64,000 nt of DNA, taken from Leishmania infantum JPCM5. Lineage: Eukaryota > Euglenozoa > Kinetoplastea > Trypanosomatida > Trypanosomatidae. A program made the position numbers and the translations under genes. Positions 40,586-49,772 of the stretch are shown here, piece after piece. The notes below the pieces were generated by a model. The model had not been told where the DNA came from and searched no databases. It saw only the letters and a program-made list of their open reading frames with translations. The stretch covers positions 2,501-66,500 of the forward strand of contig NC_009397.2 in NCBI RefSeq assembly GCF_000002875.2, given 5' to 3'. Each line of letters begins with the position of its first letter. Position 1 is the first letter of the stretch.

Positions 40586-41218
40586 GTGTGTACGTGCCTG
40601 TGTGTAATGCGCTTTTCTTTTTCAGCGAATAATGCTGATCGCGAGGAAGAGCGTAGGCAGCGCGCAAAACGCAGAAGAGTGAGGGGGTGGCGGATGGACA
40701 GACGGATAGGCGGTGGAAGGGGTGGTCAGATAATGATTGCATGGGAACAGACGCACGCCCACGTCGTACAGAGAGAGCGACAAGATGTGTGCGTGTGGGA
40801 AGGGTGGCGGGTTGGCGGGGAGAGAGCATTCATGGGCAAAGGCCCATATCGTATGCAGACCGTGTAGGCGCACATGTGTGCGCGATGGCACGTGGCAGTG
40901 CATGACAGATACACGCGCAAGCATCACTCACCACATAGCACGGAAGGAAAGACGAAAAGAGAAACGACGACGCTGAGCACAAACAGCCGCGCACATCCGA
41001 GTTGGCGCGCGTGCGCCTGTGCTGATCTCGTCTCCTGTTCGCTTGTCGTTTTGTTAGCAACAGTGAGGGGGACGTGTGAGTAGCGGAGAGGACAGGAGAG
41101 GGATGCGCAGTCGTGCATATGTGGTAAAGTTGTAGGTGTGCGTGGGGTGCCCACGTATCCCCCTCGGCCACGATTGCCGTTCCCGCGCCCTCCCCCGGCC
41201 CTCCCTCGGAGTGTTCTC
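40586..41218. other. Spacer between the PhyH-like and 254-aa genes
   Basis: About 0.63 kb with no gene. I see only simple-sequence tracts and no RNA gene or repeat element. Confidence 0.5.
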
Positions 41219-42640
41219 TTATTCTATATCCAAAGCTCTGTGAATTACTGGGAAAGCCGCATCATCCGTCAGCAGCTGCCCGCGCTTGTACGAGTACAGA
41301 GGCCCATGCGAATCGCGCGACGCCCACGAGTTGCGCTTGCCATCAAATACGCACCGGTCTGGTATGAGAGACAAGGCGTAGCTGGTTGCGTGTGCGACAG
41401 GCCCTGCGGCGACGGTGCCGGTGGCGTTCTGTGCGGCACCGTAGAGGTTCGCCTGCGTCCCCATGAGAAGGTAGTTGTTGAAGAATAGCACCGCACCAGG
41501 GTTTAGAGGAGGAAGCGCCACAACAGGCAGGTGGCTCACCTCTGGCAGCGCTCGCACCATCGAGCCAACGTCGAAGATGCCGCCAGGCTGAAAGCGGTCG
41601 AGTTCCTTTCCGTCCAGTGAGATGCGCCACACAATGTGGTGAGAGCCTGGCATAACCATCGTGGCGGCATCCAAGTGCGCCGAGTTTGGCCGTTCCAACC
41701 CCAGCTGCGCCGACAGCGCATGTGGATGGGCAAAGTTGGTGGCGACACCGGCAAAGCCCATCGGAGTCGCGTTGCTCAGTGACGTCGCCTCGGTGGCGCT
41801 GTCGGAATACACACGCAGTACCACCTCGCCAGCCAAGTACCCCGCAGCCTCCCCAACGAGTTGGCCCACCGCCCCTTCCGCGGACACCGCGAGCGCCTTC
41901 AGCTCAGGAGATGTGCGCCACAGCCAGCACCACGTGCGTGGCCAGTCTTGCATGAAGGTCATCGCGTCGTTGATGTAATGATCGCGGTGAAACCCCGTCT
42001 CCAAGAGCCCGCTGTCTCGGCTGTGCTGCAAGCTGCGCTGGAAGTCCTCGTAGGTGTACTTGGACTGCAGCTCCTGGATGCGCTCCTCGGTCATGTTGCC
42101 CGCCATCTCCTCCTCCGCGGTCACGTACCCGCCAACGCGCCTGTGGGCATTGTAGCGCTCGCGGGCCTTGGTGAGACGGCGGTATACCCTGTCGACGGCG
42201 CGTCGACTCCTTAACATGATGTGAATCTTCCTCGCCCGCGTCCCAGCGTGGCGATCGCGTACGGCAGCCTCGTCCTCTTTCTGCCGGCCCGGCCGCAGCG
42301 GCGCGTTGCCGAAGCCCAACGACGTGGAGGAGGCCAGCGGCGGCGTGGCGGGGTGAAGGGGCTTGGCGCCCGTATCGGCAGCACCGCCAGGGGTTTTCAG
42401 GGGCTTCAGCTTCGAGTTGGGGGCTACTGTCGCGCCCAGACGGTGTTGCGCGTCGAGGCCGGGAAAGATGTTGTCACCCCGCTGCCGCACCGCCATGTTG
42501 CACATCGTCGTCAGCTGGTGGGCAAGCGATGCAGGAAGAAAGTTTTCTGCCACCAAGAAACCGTAGTGGCGGTAGGCGCGCACCGAGACTGGGGCGAAGA
42601 CCTCGCGAAAACCCTGCACCACACACCCTTTCGGGATCAT
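41219..42640 (-). CDS. Phytanoyl-CoA dioxygenase-like (PhyH) family protein, divergent
   Basis: 473 aa from the ATG at 42640 (MIPKGCVVQG); the 133-codon upstream extension is leader-like. PhyH proteins are Fe(II)/2-oxoglutarate oxygenases. Family-like features are the opening YRHYGFLVAENFLPASL (23-39), RTSPELKAL near 242-250, MPGSHH at 330-335 and SYALSLIPDRCVFDGKRNSW near 420-439. A basic, helical insertion of about 100 residues (115-215) separates the first strand from the core. The usual His-x-Asp iron pair expected about 20-30 residues before PGSH is not evident: the region reads NFAHPHALS. HLD at 322-324 and HRD at 218-220 are possible alternatives in unusual positions. Catalysis is therefore uncertain. 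Substrate and location are unknown. Confidence 0.7.
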   Translation of the reverse strand: MIPKGCVVQGFREVFAPVSVRAYRHYGFLVAENFLPASLAHQLTTMCNMAVRQRGDNIFPGLDAQHRLGATVAPNSKLKPLKTPGGAADTGAKPLHPATPPLASSTSLGFGNAPLRPGRQKEDEAAVRDRHAGTRARKIHIMLRSRRAVDRVYRRLTKARERYNAHRRVGGYVTAEEEMAGNMTEERIQELQSKYTYEDFQRSLQHSRDSGLLETGFHRDHYINDAMTFMQDWPRTWCWLWRTSPELKALAVSAEGAVGQLVGEAAGYLAGEVVLRVYSDSATEATSLSNATPMGFAGVATNFAHPHALSAQLGLERPNSAHLDAATMVMPGSHHIVWRISLDGKELDRFQPGGIFDVGSMVRALPEVSHLPVVALPPLNPGAVLFFNNYLLMGTQANLYGAAQNATGTVAAGPVAHATSYALSLIPDRCVFDGKRNSWASRDSHGPLYSYKRGQLLTDDAAFPVIHRALDIE

Positions 42641-44782
42641 GGCAGTGCGACTGTGTGCGTGTATTCGCGTGCGTTCGTAGGTGCACGTCCTACAGAGAGC
42701 GCTGCAAGGGCATAAAAAAAAAAGAGTACCAAGGTGGGATGATGAGGGGTTGCAGGCGGCTGGGAGGGACATGAGAAGGGCGTAGATGCACGTGACGTTA
42801 GACGCGAACAATACGCACTTCATAGGGTGGAAGGGCGCATGTCTGTACATTCGGCGCCCACAGCAGCAGTGAACTCCTGTGGCAGACTCACACACACGCA
42901 TACGCAGGCGTTTGCTCGAGCATAAAGGCACCATCGTTGTGATGGTGGAGGGAGGAAAGGTGGGATACCAAGAACAGAAAGAAAGCGTCCATCTGGGCGT
43001 GTGTATGTATGTGGGTGTGGGTGTGTGCACATTCCGCATTGCCCTCTCCCTTTATCCCCACCAGCCACATCGTGGTCTCTGCTCGCTCTGCCATTATGGC
43101 TGAACGTCGAAGGGCGCGGTGTCGCCACATCGCCTCGTTTTTCTTCGGCGCGTCTTGCGAATGATGCGGCGAGAAAGCTTTGGATAAGCTTGAACCATAT
43201 ACACAGAGAGAGAAAGGGGGACAGACACACGCACACACGCACACACGCTCGTTGTATCTGCATCATCGTGCCTGCGTGCCTGCGTGTGTTTACGACACGA
43301 CATACAAAGAATCGAAACAATGAGCGAAGCGGGAGACTAAAAAGATGCGTGAAGAGAAGAGGGAAGAGGCGCCAGTGTATGCAAGCAGATGGGCGAGCGA
43401 GAGAGAGAGAGAGAGACGGGCCGATGAGGGTGGGGTGCAACAATAACAGCACAGAGGCACATCCATACACGCACCCGCATCACGAGTCAGGAAGAGGAAG
43501 GAAATGGCGAGAAAAGAAGATCGGTGCTTTATGGCAGACCCCTTCCGCACCTTTCTGGGTAGATACTTGGGCGCACGTGGGAGGAGAGGGGAGAGGCAAG
43601 TGCAGGTGCGCAAGCACCAGGCCCCTCTCTTCTCTTCCCACGTGTGTGGGACATGGTCGTTGTCGTCTATCGTATCCGCCAACGCGCACACTCACACCAT
43701 GAATGCATGTCTCTCTCTCCCTCCTCCCATCACTCTATCGCCTTGATATCAAATGCCGGTGTTGCCCATCCTCTCCCCCTTTCTCCTCCTCCTCGTTTCT
43801 CGGTGTCGTCCTTTTCTGGTGCGTGCGTGTGTCTAAGTTGTGAGTCCCCCTTCGTCACGTGTGTCTATGTTTGGTTAGCGCATCCGTCCAACAGGGGGAG
43901 GGGGTGGGTGGGTTGTGCATGGATGTGCATGGAAAGGCGGTAAGGCGGCTCCTGATGTACGTTTCTCTCTGGCTTGGGCGATGCGTGGTGTGTGTTGTGT
44001 GTGTGTGTGATAGAGAAGATGGCGGGGGGGGGGGGGGCAGTATGGTGAAGGGCAGCATCGGCCTATACATGTCAAACAAACAAAAGGTATACTGAGAGGA
44101 AGCAATAATAAGAGCACCGAGTGGAAGCCAGCTGGGGGATGGGGAACGGAGTGGGGAGGGAAGACGGATGGACCGAGACAGGTGGACTCTCCTGCAATGC
44201 GTGGTATGCGTGTTTGTGTGTGTTTGGGGGAGAGGGGGAGGGGTATGGGTGCGGCAGGGGCAGTGTAGGAAGCTGAGGGAGGGGGAGGGAAGGAAAGGAA
44301 GGGGCGACATGACACACACACACACACGCACATACGGGCAGAGTTGGCATGCAAGGATATGAGCCACCACAACAACAAAAACGAAACAACGACAAGGCGA
44401 GAAGACTAACGCAAGACAAACATTTTTCCTTTCTTTTCCGTCCATGCACCGTTATACACTCGCTCGGCCTCTTTGCCTGCATGCATGGATGCGTGCGTGT
44501 GTCGGCGTGTGTCTTCTACACATGATGCTGTACATCGAATAGGGGGGAGATAGAGAGAGCACTAATATACACGAGCGTGCAACGTTAAACAAGAAAAGAG
44601 TCGTGCGCCGGTTGGTCCATGTTACAGGAGAGAGCGAGTAGGCGGAGAGGAAGGGGGAAGGGTATCGTTGGCGTGCAAGGAGCAGCGCCGACCGCGCGCC
44701 CCTTCGCCCTTCGTCGTGATCGAAGCGCGGTTGCCCCTTGCGCGGCCCCCTCCCTCCCTCCCACCCCGTTGCACGTGTCTTC
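42641..44782. other. Spacer between the PKA regulatory subunit and the PhyH-like gene
   Basis: About 2.1 kb with no supported gene. It contains GT and CA runs (near 43998 and 44312), a G14 tract at 44024-44037 and long pyrimidine tracts on the minus strand. Frames of 130-230 codons are readings of these and are rejected. Confidence 0.55.
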
Positions 44783-46291
44783 TTACTGGACCGCCGCCGG
44801 GGCACCCTGCTGTTGCTGCTGGAGCACTTGCTGGTAGTAGTCGTACTTGGCAGAGGTGCTATTCCGCTTCAACACGTCCATGACGGGGCCCATGCACATC
44901 TCGAAATGCCGGCGGTTCAGCTTCGCCGTCGTGACGTCCGTGACGGCCACGATGTCCGCAACAGTGCGGTGCTCGTTGAGGAACTCCAGCTCGCCGATGT
45001 GGTCACCGCTGTGGAACTCGCAAACTTTCGTCTTGTTGCCGGCCGCATCGCGACCGATTACCTCCACGGTGCCTTCGATAATGATGTAAAGCCACTCGCC
45101 CTCCTCGTCGTAGTGGATGATGTAGTCGCCGGCAGCGAACTCGTCGCTCGTGAGGGCGTCTGCGATCTGCATGCGCTCGTAGGCGTCGAGGCTCTGCAGG
45201 AATGGAACCTTGGCCAGCATCGACATGTACGTTTCACGGCGGCGGATGCAGGAGCCCATGACGAGGTTGCGGTACGTTTCGCGGTCCAGCACCCACGCCA
45301 CCAGCGCCTCCGTGGACACCTTCACGGTTGCAACGGCAGGCGTGTCGTACAGCAGCTCCAGCTCGCCCACCGCCGTGCCCTCCGTCTTGACGAACACTTT
45401 TTGGCCCTCTTTTATAATATCTGCCTCACCGCTCTGAATAACGTAGAGCTTGTCGCAGTGGGTCTGGCCGAACTCGATGATGCACTCGTCCTTCACGAAC
45501 TCCTCGCGGTACATCGCTCCCGCCACAGTTAGGATGTCCTTGCTGCCGAGGAAGCCGAAGAGCACGTTGTGGCTCAGCAGCTCGCAAATCATATCCGTGT
45601 CTTCCTGCGACTTTTCATGCACCGGGGGCACGTAGTTCTTGGCCGCCTCAGGGTCAATGCCCTCGACCCGTACTGTCTGGCGACGAGCCCGGCCGGCGCC
45701 GAGCGACGTCAGGTCCGCCGTGGCCTGGGTCGGCACCCACTCCAGGTTCTCGCCGAAGGCGGCGCCCGAATTTGCGTTCTCATCCTGCTCGGCGTCCCAC
45801 ATGTTGCGGGTGTTCTCCTCGCACTGCTTCGCAATCTTGTTGCGAAGATCAAAGTCTATGCGGGTGTCGCTCACCTCGATGAGGCACATGCGGCGGTTCA
45901 CCTGCGCCAGGGAGAGCAGCTTACGCCCCGCGTAGTTCGAGATGGGGTTGTTGCTGAGGTTGAGCGAGTTGGCGGTGGGGTGCACCTTGAACACTTCCAC
46001 GATGCGGTCAATCACGGCATTGCCCTTGACAGCTTCCTCGCTGAAGTCTGAGTTGTACAGCTTCTGGTCCATGGCGTTGAGGCAGCGGAAGCAGCTCAGA
46101 TGCCCAATGACGTCCAGCACTGCCAGCAGGCCGCGGTTGCCGATGTAGTTGTTGCTGAGGTCGATCTCAAGGATGCTGTCGAAGGTTTCGTGGCTCTGAA
46201 AGAACTCCACCAGCTTCGGATTGGGTGTCTTGACGCCCTCCTGGTTGCACGCCTGCAGGAAGAGCGAGATGGGGGTGTCTTCCGCGGACAT
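44783..46291 (-). CDS. PKAR: Protein kinase A regulatory subunit, trypanosomatid type
   Basis: 502 aa from the ATG at 46291; the 316 codons upstream are low-complexity leader. It should hold the PKA catalytic subunit inactive through the RRQTV site at 203-207, placed like the inhibitory site of mammalian R subunits but with a phosphorylatable Thr. Residues 38-150 contain leucine-rich repeats (ILEIDLSNNYIG, ANSLNLSNNPIS) instead of the usual dimerisation/docking helix. Two cyclic-nucleotide-binding folds follow, with cassettes GELELLYDTPAVATV (309-323) and GELEFLNEHRTVADI (433-447). Both lack the Arg that normally binds the cyclic phosphate (Ala319 and Thr443 in its place). This agrees with reports that trypanosomatid PKA responds to purine nucleosides, not cAMP. 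The C-terminus is Gln-rich. Gene identity is secure. Confidence 0.96.
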   Translation of the reverse strand: MSAEDTPISLFLQACNQEGVKTPNPKLVEFFQSHETFDSILEIDLSNNYIGNRGLLAVLDVIGHLSCFRCLNAMDQKLYNSDFSEEAVKGNAVIDRIVEVFKVHPTANSLNLSNNPISNYAGRKLLSLAQVNRRMCLIEVSDTRIDFDLRNKIAKQCEENTRNMWDAEQDENANSGAAFGENLEWVPTQATADLTSLGAGRARRQTVRVEGIDPEAAKNYVPPVHEKSQEDTDMICELLSHNVLFGFLGSKDILTVAGAMYREEFVKDECIIEFGQTHCDKLYVIQSGEADIIKEGQKVFVKTEGTAVGELELLYDTPAVATVKVSTEALVAWVLDRETYRNLVMGSCIRRRETYMSMLAKVPFLQSLDAYERMQIADALTSDEFAAGDYIIHYDEEGEWLYIIIEGTVEVIGRDAAGNKTKVCEFHSGDHIGELEFLNEHRTVADIVAVTDVTTAKLNRRHFEMCMGPVMDVLKRNSTSAKYDYYQQVLQQQQQGAPAAVQ

Positions 46292-46296
46292 CACGC

Positions 46297-46345
46297 CTGT
46301 GTATAGAGGGAAGGTGAGAAGAAGAGTGGAAAAGGCGGAGTGGCG
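46297..46345 (-). promoter_or_regulatory. Predicted trans-splice acceptor region of PKAR
   Basis: On the minus strand a C/T-rich run (CCACTCTTCTTCTCACCTTC) ends at TATACACAG, with the AG at 46297-46298. If used, the leader between splice site and ATG would be only five bases. Pattern-based. Confidence 0.45.
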
Positions 46346-46708
46346 CCCTGGGCAAGAGACGGAGGAGGTGAGAGATCGAACGACGGAGGGCTGTGACGCG
46401 GAACAGCGGACGAGGGGAGGGGGGAGAAGGTCGGGCTGTGTGTGTGTGTATAGGCGTGCGTATAAGCATGTGCGTATGTATATCTGCGTGCACACAAGAG
46501 GACACGGGGACAACACCAGCACACCCGCACACGTACGTGCGCAGCAGAGAGCCAAGAAAGCCAACGAAGACGGCGAACCACAAGAGAGGAGAGAGAACAA
46601 CAAAACGAAGGAAAGCGCGCACACGCACGAGAGCCAAAGTTCGAAGGGAGGGAGGGGAGGGGAGCAAAAAAGGGAAAAATGTGCCGCGACACTGACGGGG
46701 ATGTGCAG

Positions 46709-46712
<4 letters not shown>

Positions 46713-46741
<29 letters not shown>
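46713..46741. repeat. GT dinucleotide microsatellite, 29 bases
   Basis: Uninterrupted GT repeats on the plus strand, in the MYST-PKAR spacer. Confidence 0.95.
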
Positions 46742-46745
<4 letters not shown>

Positions 46746-47295
46746 AGAGAGACAGACAGAGAGTCAGCGAGGGCCAGAGATACGCACGCGTTGGAAGCAC
46801 ATGTGACAGCAAGAGAGAGAGAGTCACTCAGGCACACCCACTCACGACAGCAGAGACTGGCGCACGGGCCAGCGTCGACACGCATCAAGTATATGGGTGC
46901 ATTTGTGGGTGTCATCGAACATGCCGTTCCTTCCAAGGCCGCAGTTGCCGCATTACACGATTTCATCTTTCTCACGAGTGGCTTGATAGAGAGACGTATA
47001 GATGTGCGCGCGTCTACGCGCGTGTATCGGTCGGTGGCCGTGCTGTGCTTTGGAAAAGCAAGAGACGGTCGGTGGTCGGTGGTTGGTGAAGAGCCTTCCA
47101 CGGAAACGCGATGGTGGGCCATGCGAGAGACATGGAGAAGGGAAAGAAAAGGCACGCGGTGAGCTGCGAGGGACGACGCACACACACACACACAGGCAGC
47201 ACTCATACACACGCACTCTCTTGCGGATCTTGCTGCCACTCACCATCCATGCTGCACTCGCCTCTTTCACCTCTCTGCACCTCCATGAATACTGT

Positions 47296-49167
47296 TCAGT
47301 GGTGGAAGTACGGCGTGTCGTACGCATAGGCGCCTCGCCCATCCTTTACGAGCCAGCGCTTGTCGAACATCACACACGAGCGCGGCTTCTTTGTGTGAAA
47401 CTCTGCTGCTGCCTCAAGGAGCGTGGCCTCCAGAACCAGCGTGGCCGTGTAGCGCGCGCCAGATGTCGAGCTGCCACCATTCCCAGCGCTGCCTCCGGCC
47501 GAGGAAGAGGACAGCTTGCTGCCGCTGCTCGCCTGCGAGTCTTTCAGCGAAGTGGAGGTGCTGCCGCGCTCGCGACGTTGCCCTCTCTTTGCAGAGGTCG
47601 GAGAGGTTGGTGGTGAGGTGCTGTCGTCATCGTCGCTGTAGCGCGCCAACGCGGCGCTGGCAGCAGCGGGCTGATAAAAGGCGAACTCGCTCTGCAGCAG
47701 CAGCGTTTCCATGTCATCTGTGTGGATTGGTATGTCCATCAGCGCGCGGAGCTCCGCCAGGGTGAAGCGCAGCTCCGGTTGCGCGGCCCGTGACGCACGC
47801 CGGTGTAACGGAGCAACCTCGGCTAGAGACCGCAGCAGCGCGCGTCGCCAGTAGGAGAGCAGCAACGACTGCCCGTGGGGCGAGAAGGGTCGACTGATGG
47901 CTCCGCCAGACTGCCCACAGAAGCCGCACCCGCACAGACGTTGCCGCTGCCGAGTCATCCAGTACGCCACATCCAGCAGGAAAGTAGCCACACGTGTGCG
48001 TTGAAACATGGGCAGCGTGACAATGCACGAGAGCGTGTGATCGGGGTGGTGCTTCAGCCTGCTGAAGTACCCCATCACCGCGTCGCCGTCCCAGTCCTCC
48101 GCGTCGAAGTCGCTCGCAGCCTGGCGAAACCCCTCTCTCGAAAGCGCGACCAGGTTGTCCACTCCACACTGCTCGGCGGACGTGCAGGACGGCAGTGCGG
48201 CTGGTATGTACGGCAGAGAGGCGCGGGGAATCGTCACCACCACATACTCGTACAGGTCGACGTCGTTCGACAGCACCTTGCTCTCGATGAGCTGTTTGCC
48301 CAGGAGGGAGAGGCAGCGGCCATAGTGGAGGTCCTTGGCGCCGTCCACGAGGAACGCCTTGTACCCGGCGTCCCCGTCATGGTAGATGAGTCGGCCAGGC
48401 GGGGTGCGCAGGCGGCAGTACTCGCCGGCCAGGTGTACGTAGTACTGCTCCCGCGTGAAGAAGGGCGAGAGACAGCGGTGGCACACGTAGACGGAGTGGC
48501 AGACGTCGTCCTCGGGGAGGGCCAGGTACTGTAGAGCGCTGTAGGGTGCAGGAAACCAAGGTTGGAAGGCGTAGCACAGATACACCACCTCGCACACGGC
48601 CGTGTCACGCTCCATCGCGGTCACCCACTCCTCCGGGGCTTCGCGGTGCTGTCCAGGCAGGTGCGAGACGGCGGGCACTGACGCTGCTCCTTCGTCATCG
48701 CGCGGTTCCGACACCGTCGCGGGCGGCTCAGGTGGCGAAGAGCCAGCGGACGCCATGGCAGCGGTGTTGTTGGCGAGGAAGACGTCCGCAGACAGCGGGG
48801 CGAGAGCGAAGGCATCATACCAGCCATCGTAGCGGTAGTGGTAGCCGCCGTTTGAGACAAAGCTGCCGCCGGCGGCGCGCAGCTCGTTGCAGCTGTGTAT
48901 GGTGCCGCTCCCAATAGTGCTGAGTGGGGCCCCGCTCCACGACGGTGCAGCCGCCTTGCGCCGCTGCCGCGCCAGCTCCGCGCCAAACTCGATGTGGGTG
49001 CAGTGAACGTAATACAAGCGCCGCCATGGCTCCTCGGCGTGGGGGCGCACCCCTACCACCACTCCTGTCACGGTGAATCCGTTGCTGTGGATGTCATCCG
49101 AGCTGTTCGTGGCATGCGTGGATGTGCAGTCGGCGAGAAGGAGACGACACCGCTGGCCGACCTCCAT
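47296..49167 (-). CDS. MYST-family histone acetyltransferase, divergent catalytic motifs
   Basis: 623 aa from the ATG at 49167. Layout follows MYST enzymes such as Esa1/Tip60. An N-terminal chromo-barrel-like part spans about 1-120 (WRRLYYVHCTHIEF, YRYDGWYDAF). A C2HC finger has Cys229, Cys232, His245 and Cys251. The acetyltransferase core follows (AFLVDGAKDLHYGRCLSLLG, VMGYFSRLKHHPDHTLSCIV). The Cys matching the Esa1 active-site Cys is present (Cys381). The acetyl-CoA loop, normally QRxGxG, reads QRTRVA at 389-394. The segment matching GTPERPLSDLG reads GAISRPFSPHG, so the usual catalytic Glu is Ser425. A Ser-rich, disordered insertion lies at about 510-570. Trypanosomatids have several MYST HATs for histone H4; this one may be weakly active, use altered chemistry or be structural. 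I cannot assign HAT1-HAT4. Confidence 0.88.
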   Translation of the reverse strand: MEVGQRCRLLLADCTSTHATNSSDDIHSNGFTVTGVVVGVRPHAEEPWRRLYYVHCTHIEFGAELARQRRKAAAPSWSGAPLSTIGSGTIHSCNELRAAGGSFVSNGGYHYRYDGWYDAFALAPLSADVFLANNTAAMASAGSSPPEPPATVSEPRDDEGAASVPAVSHLPGQHREAPEEWVTAMERDTAVCEVVYLCYAFQPWFPAPYSALQYLALPEDDVCHSVYVCHRCLSPFFTREQYYVHLAGEYCRLRTPPGRLIYHDGDAGYKAFLVDGAKDLHYGRCLSLLGKQLIESKVLSNDVDLYEYVVVTIPRASLPYIPAALPSCTSAEQCGVDNLVALSREGFRQAASDFDAEDWDGDAVMGYFSRLKHHPDHTLSCIVTLPMFQRTRVATFLLDVAYWMTRQRQRLCGCGFCGQSGGAISRPFSPHGQSLLLSYWRRALLRSLAEVAPLHRRASRAAQPELRFTLAELRALMDIPIHTDDMETLLLQSEFAFYQPAAASAALARYSDDDDSTSPPTSPTSAKRGQRRERGSTSTSLKDSQASSGSKLSSSSAGGSAGNGGSSTSGARYTATLVLEATLLEAAAEFHTKKPRSCVMFDKRWLVKDGRGAYAYDTPYFHH

Positions 49168-49772
49168 CGTGAAGGCCCCACCCCTGCGCTGCAGGGGTGG
49201 TCAGAGACGCAGATCCCGCATGAGCGATGAGAGGCGTGAAAGAAGGAAGGGTTTGAGAGAGGCAGCAGGCGAGGTGCAAGCAAGAGACAAGAGATAAGAA
49301 AAAAGGAAGCACTCCAGTGAGTTTCTGCGTCCCTCTCTCTTCTCTAGACATGACACACCTGCACGCACACGCCCACAGACATGTCGGCCGCCATCGCGCG
49401 GAGCAAGCAGCGGCGTGGCCATCCGCCAGCATCCTCTTCCATTCCCTTTGTATCCTCAAAAGACCAACGCGAGAAAGGCGGACGCGGTGCCGGTGGCGCC
49501 TTCATACACGGCTCCCTACCGCCTCAGCGGCGGTTAGCGCAGTTCACCATACTGTCGCTGGTTTGTGAGAATGCATGTCCTCTGCAAGCAGTTCAGCATC
49601 GTGCCACGGCAGCCCGTGGAGTCTCTATGGTGGAAATCAGATCTATCAACACTGACCATCTACCCCAGCGCGGCTCCCTCGAGCGCTTCCCTTCCGGTGC
49701 GTGCTCGAGAGGAGGTGGGAAGAAAGGGAAGACGGAGAAGACGGGGAGGGTGGCGCGGGGTTGCAGTCGCCA
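49168..49772. other. Spacer upstream of the MYST gene
   Basis: About 0.6 kb with no gene. It includes a long pyrimidine-rich minus-strand stretch (about 49235-49330) and the hairpin at 49178-49200. Confidence 0.55.
49178..49200. promoter_or_regulatory. Hairpin at the presumed splice acceptor of the MYST gene
   Basis: Perfect 10-bp arms CCACCCCTGC/GCAGGGGTGG with a 3-base loop, 10 bases upstream of the ATG. On the minus strand the first good AG after the pyrimidine tract (CCCTGCAG, at 49189-49190) lies in the loop. If that AG is used, pre-mRNA folding would affect acceptor access. Confidence 0.55.

Larger units (their letters stand above)
46292..47295. other. Spacer between MYST and PKAR
   Basis: About 1 kb with no gene. 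The minus strand is pyrimidine-rich just upstream of PKAR (46297-46380), and a 29-base GT run lies at 46713-46741. Plus- and minus-strand frames here lack motifs. Confidence 0.55.

Noticed and set aside
44738..46139. Plus-strand frames opposite PKAR
   Set aside because: Shadows of PKAR coding sequence; no domain is visible in translation.
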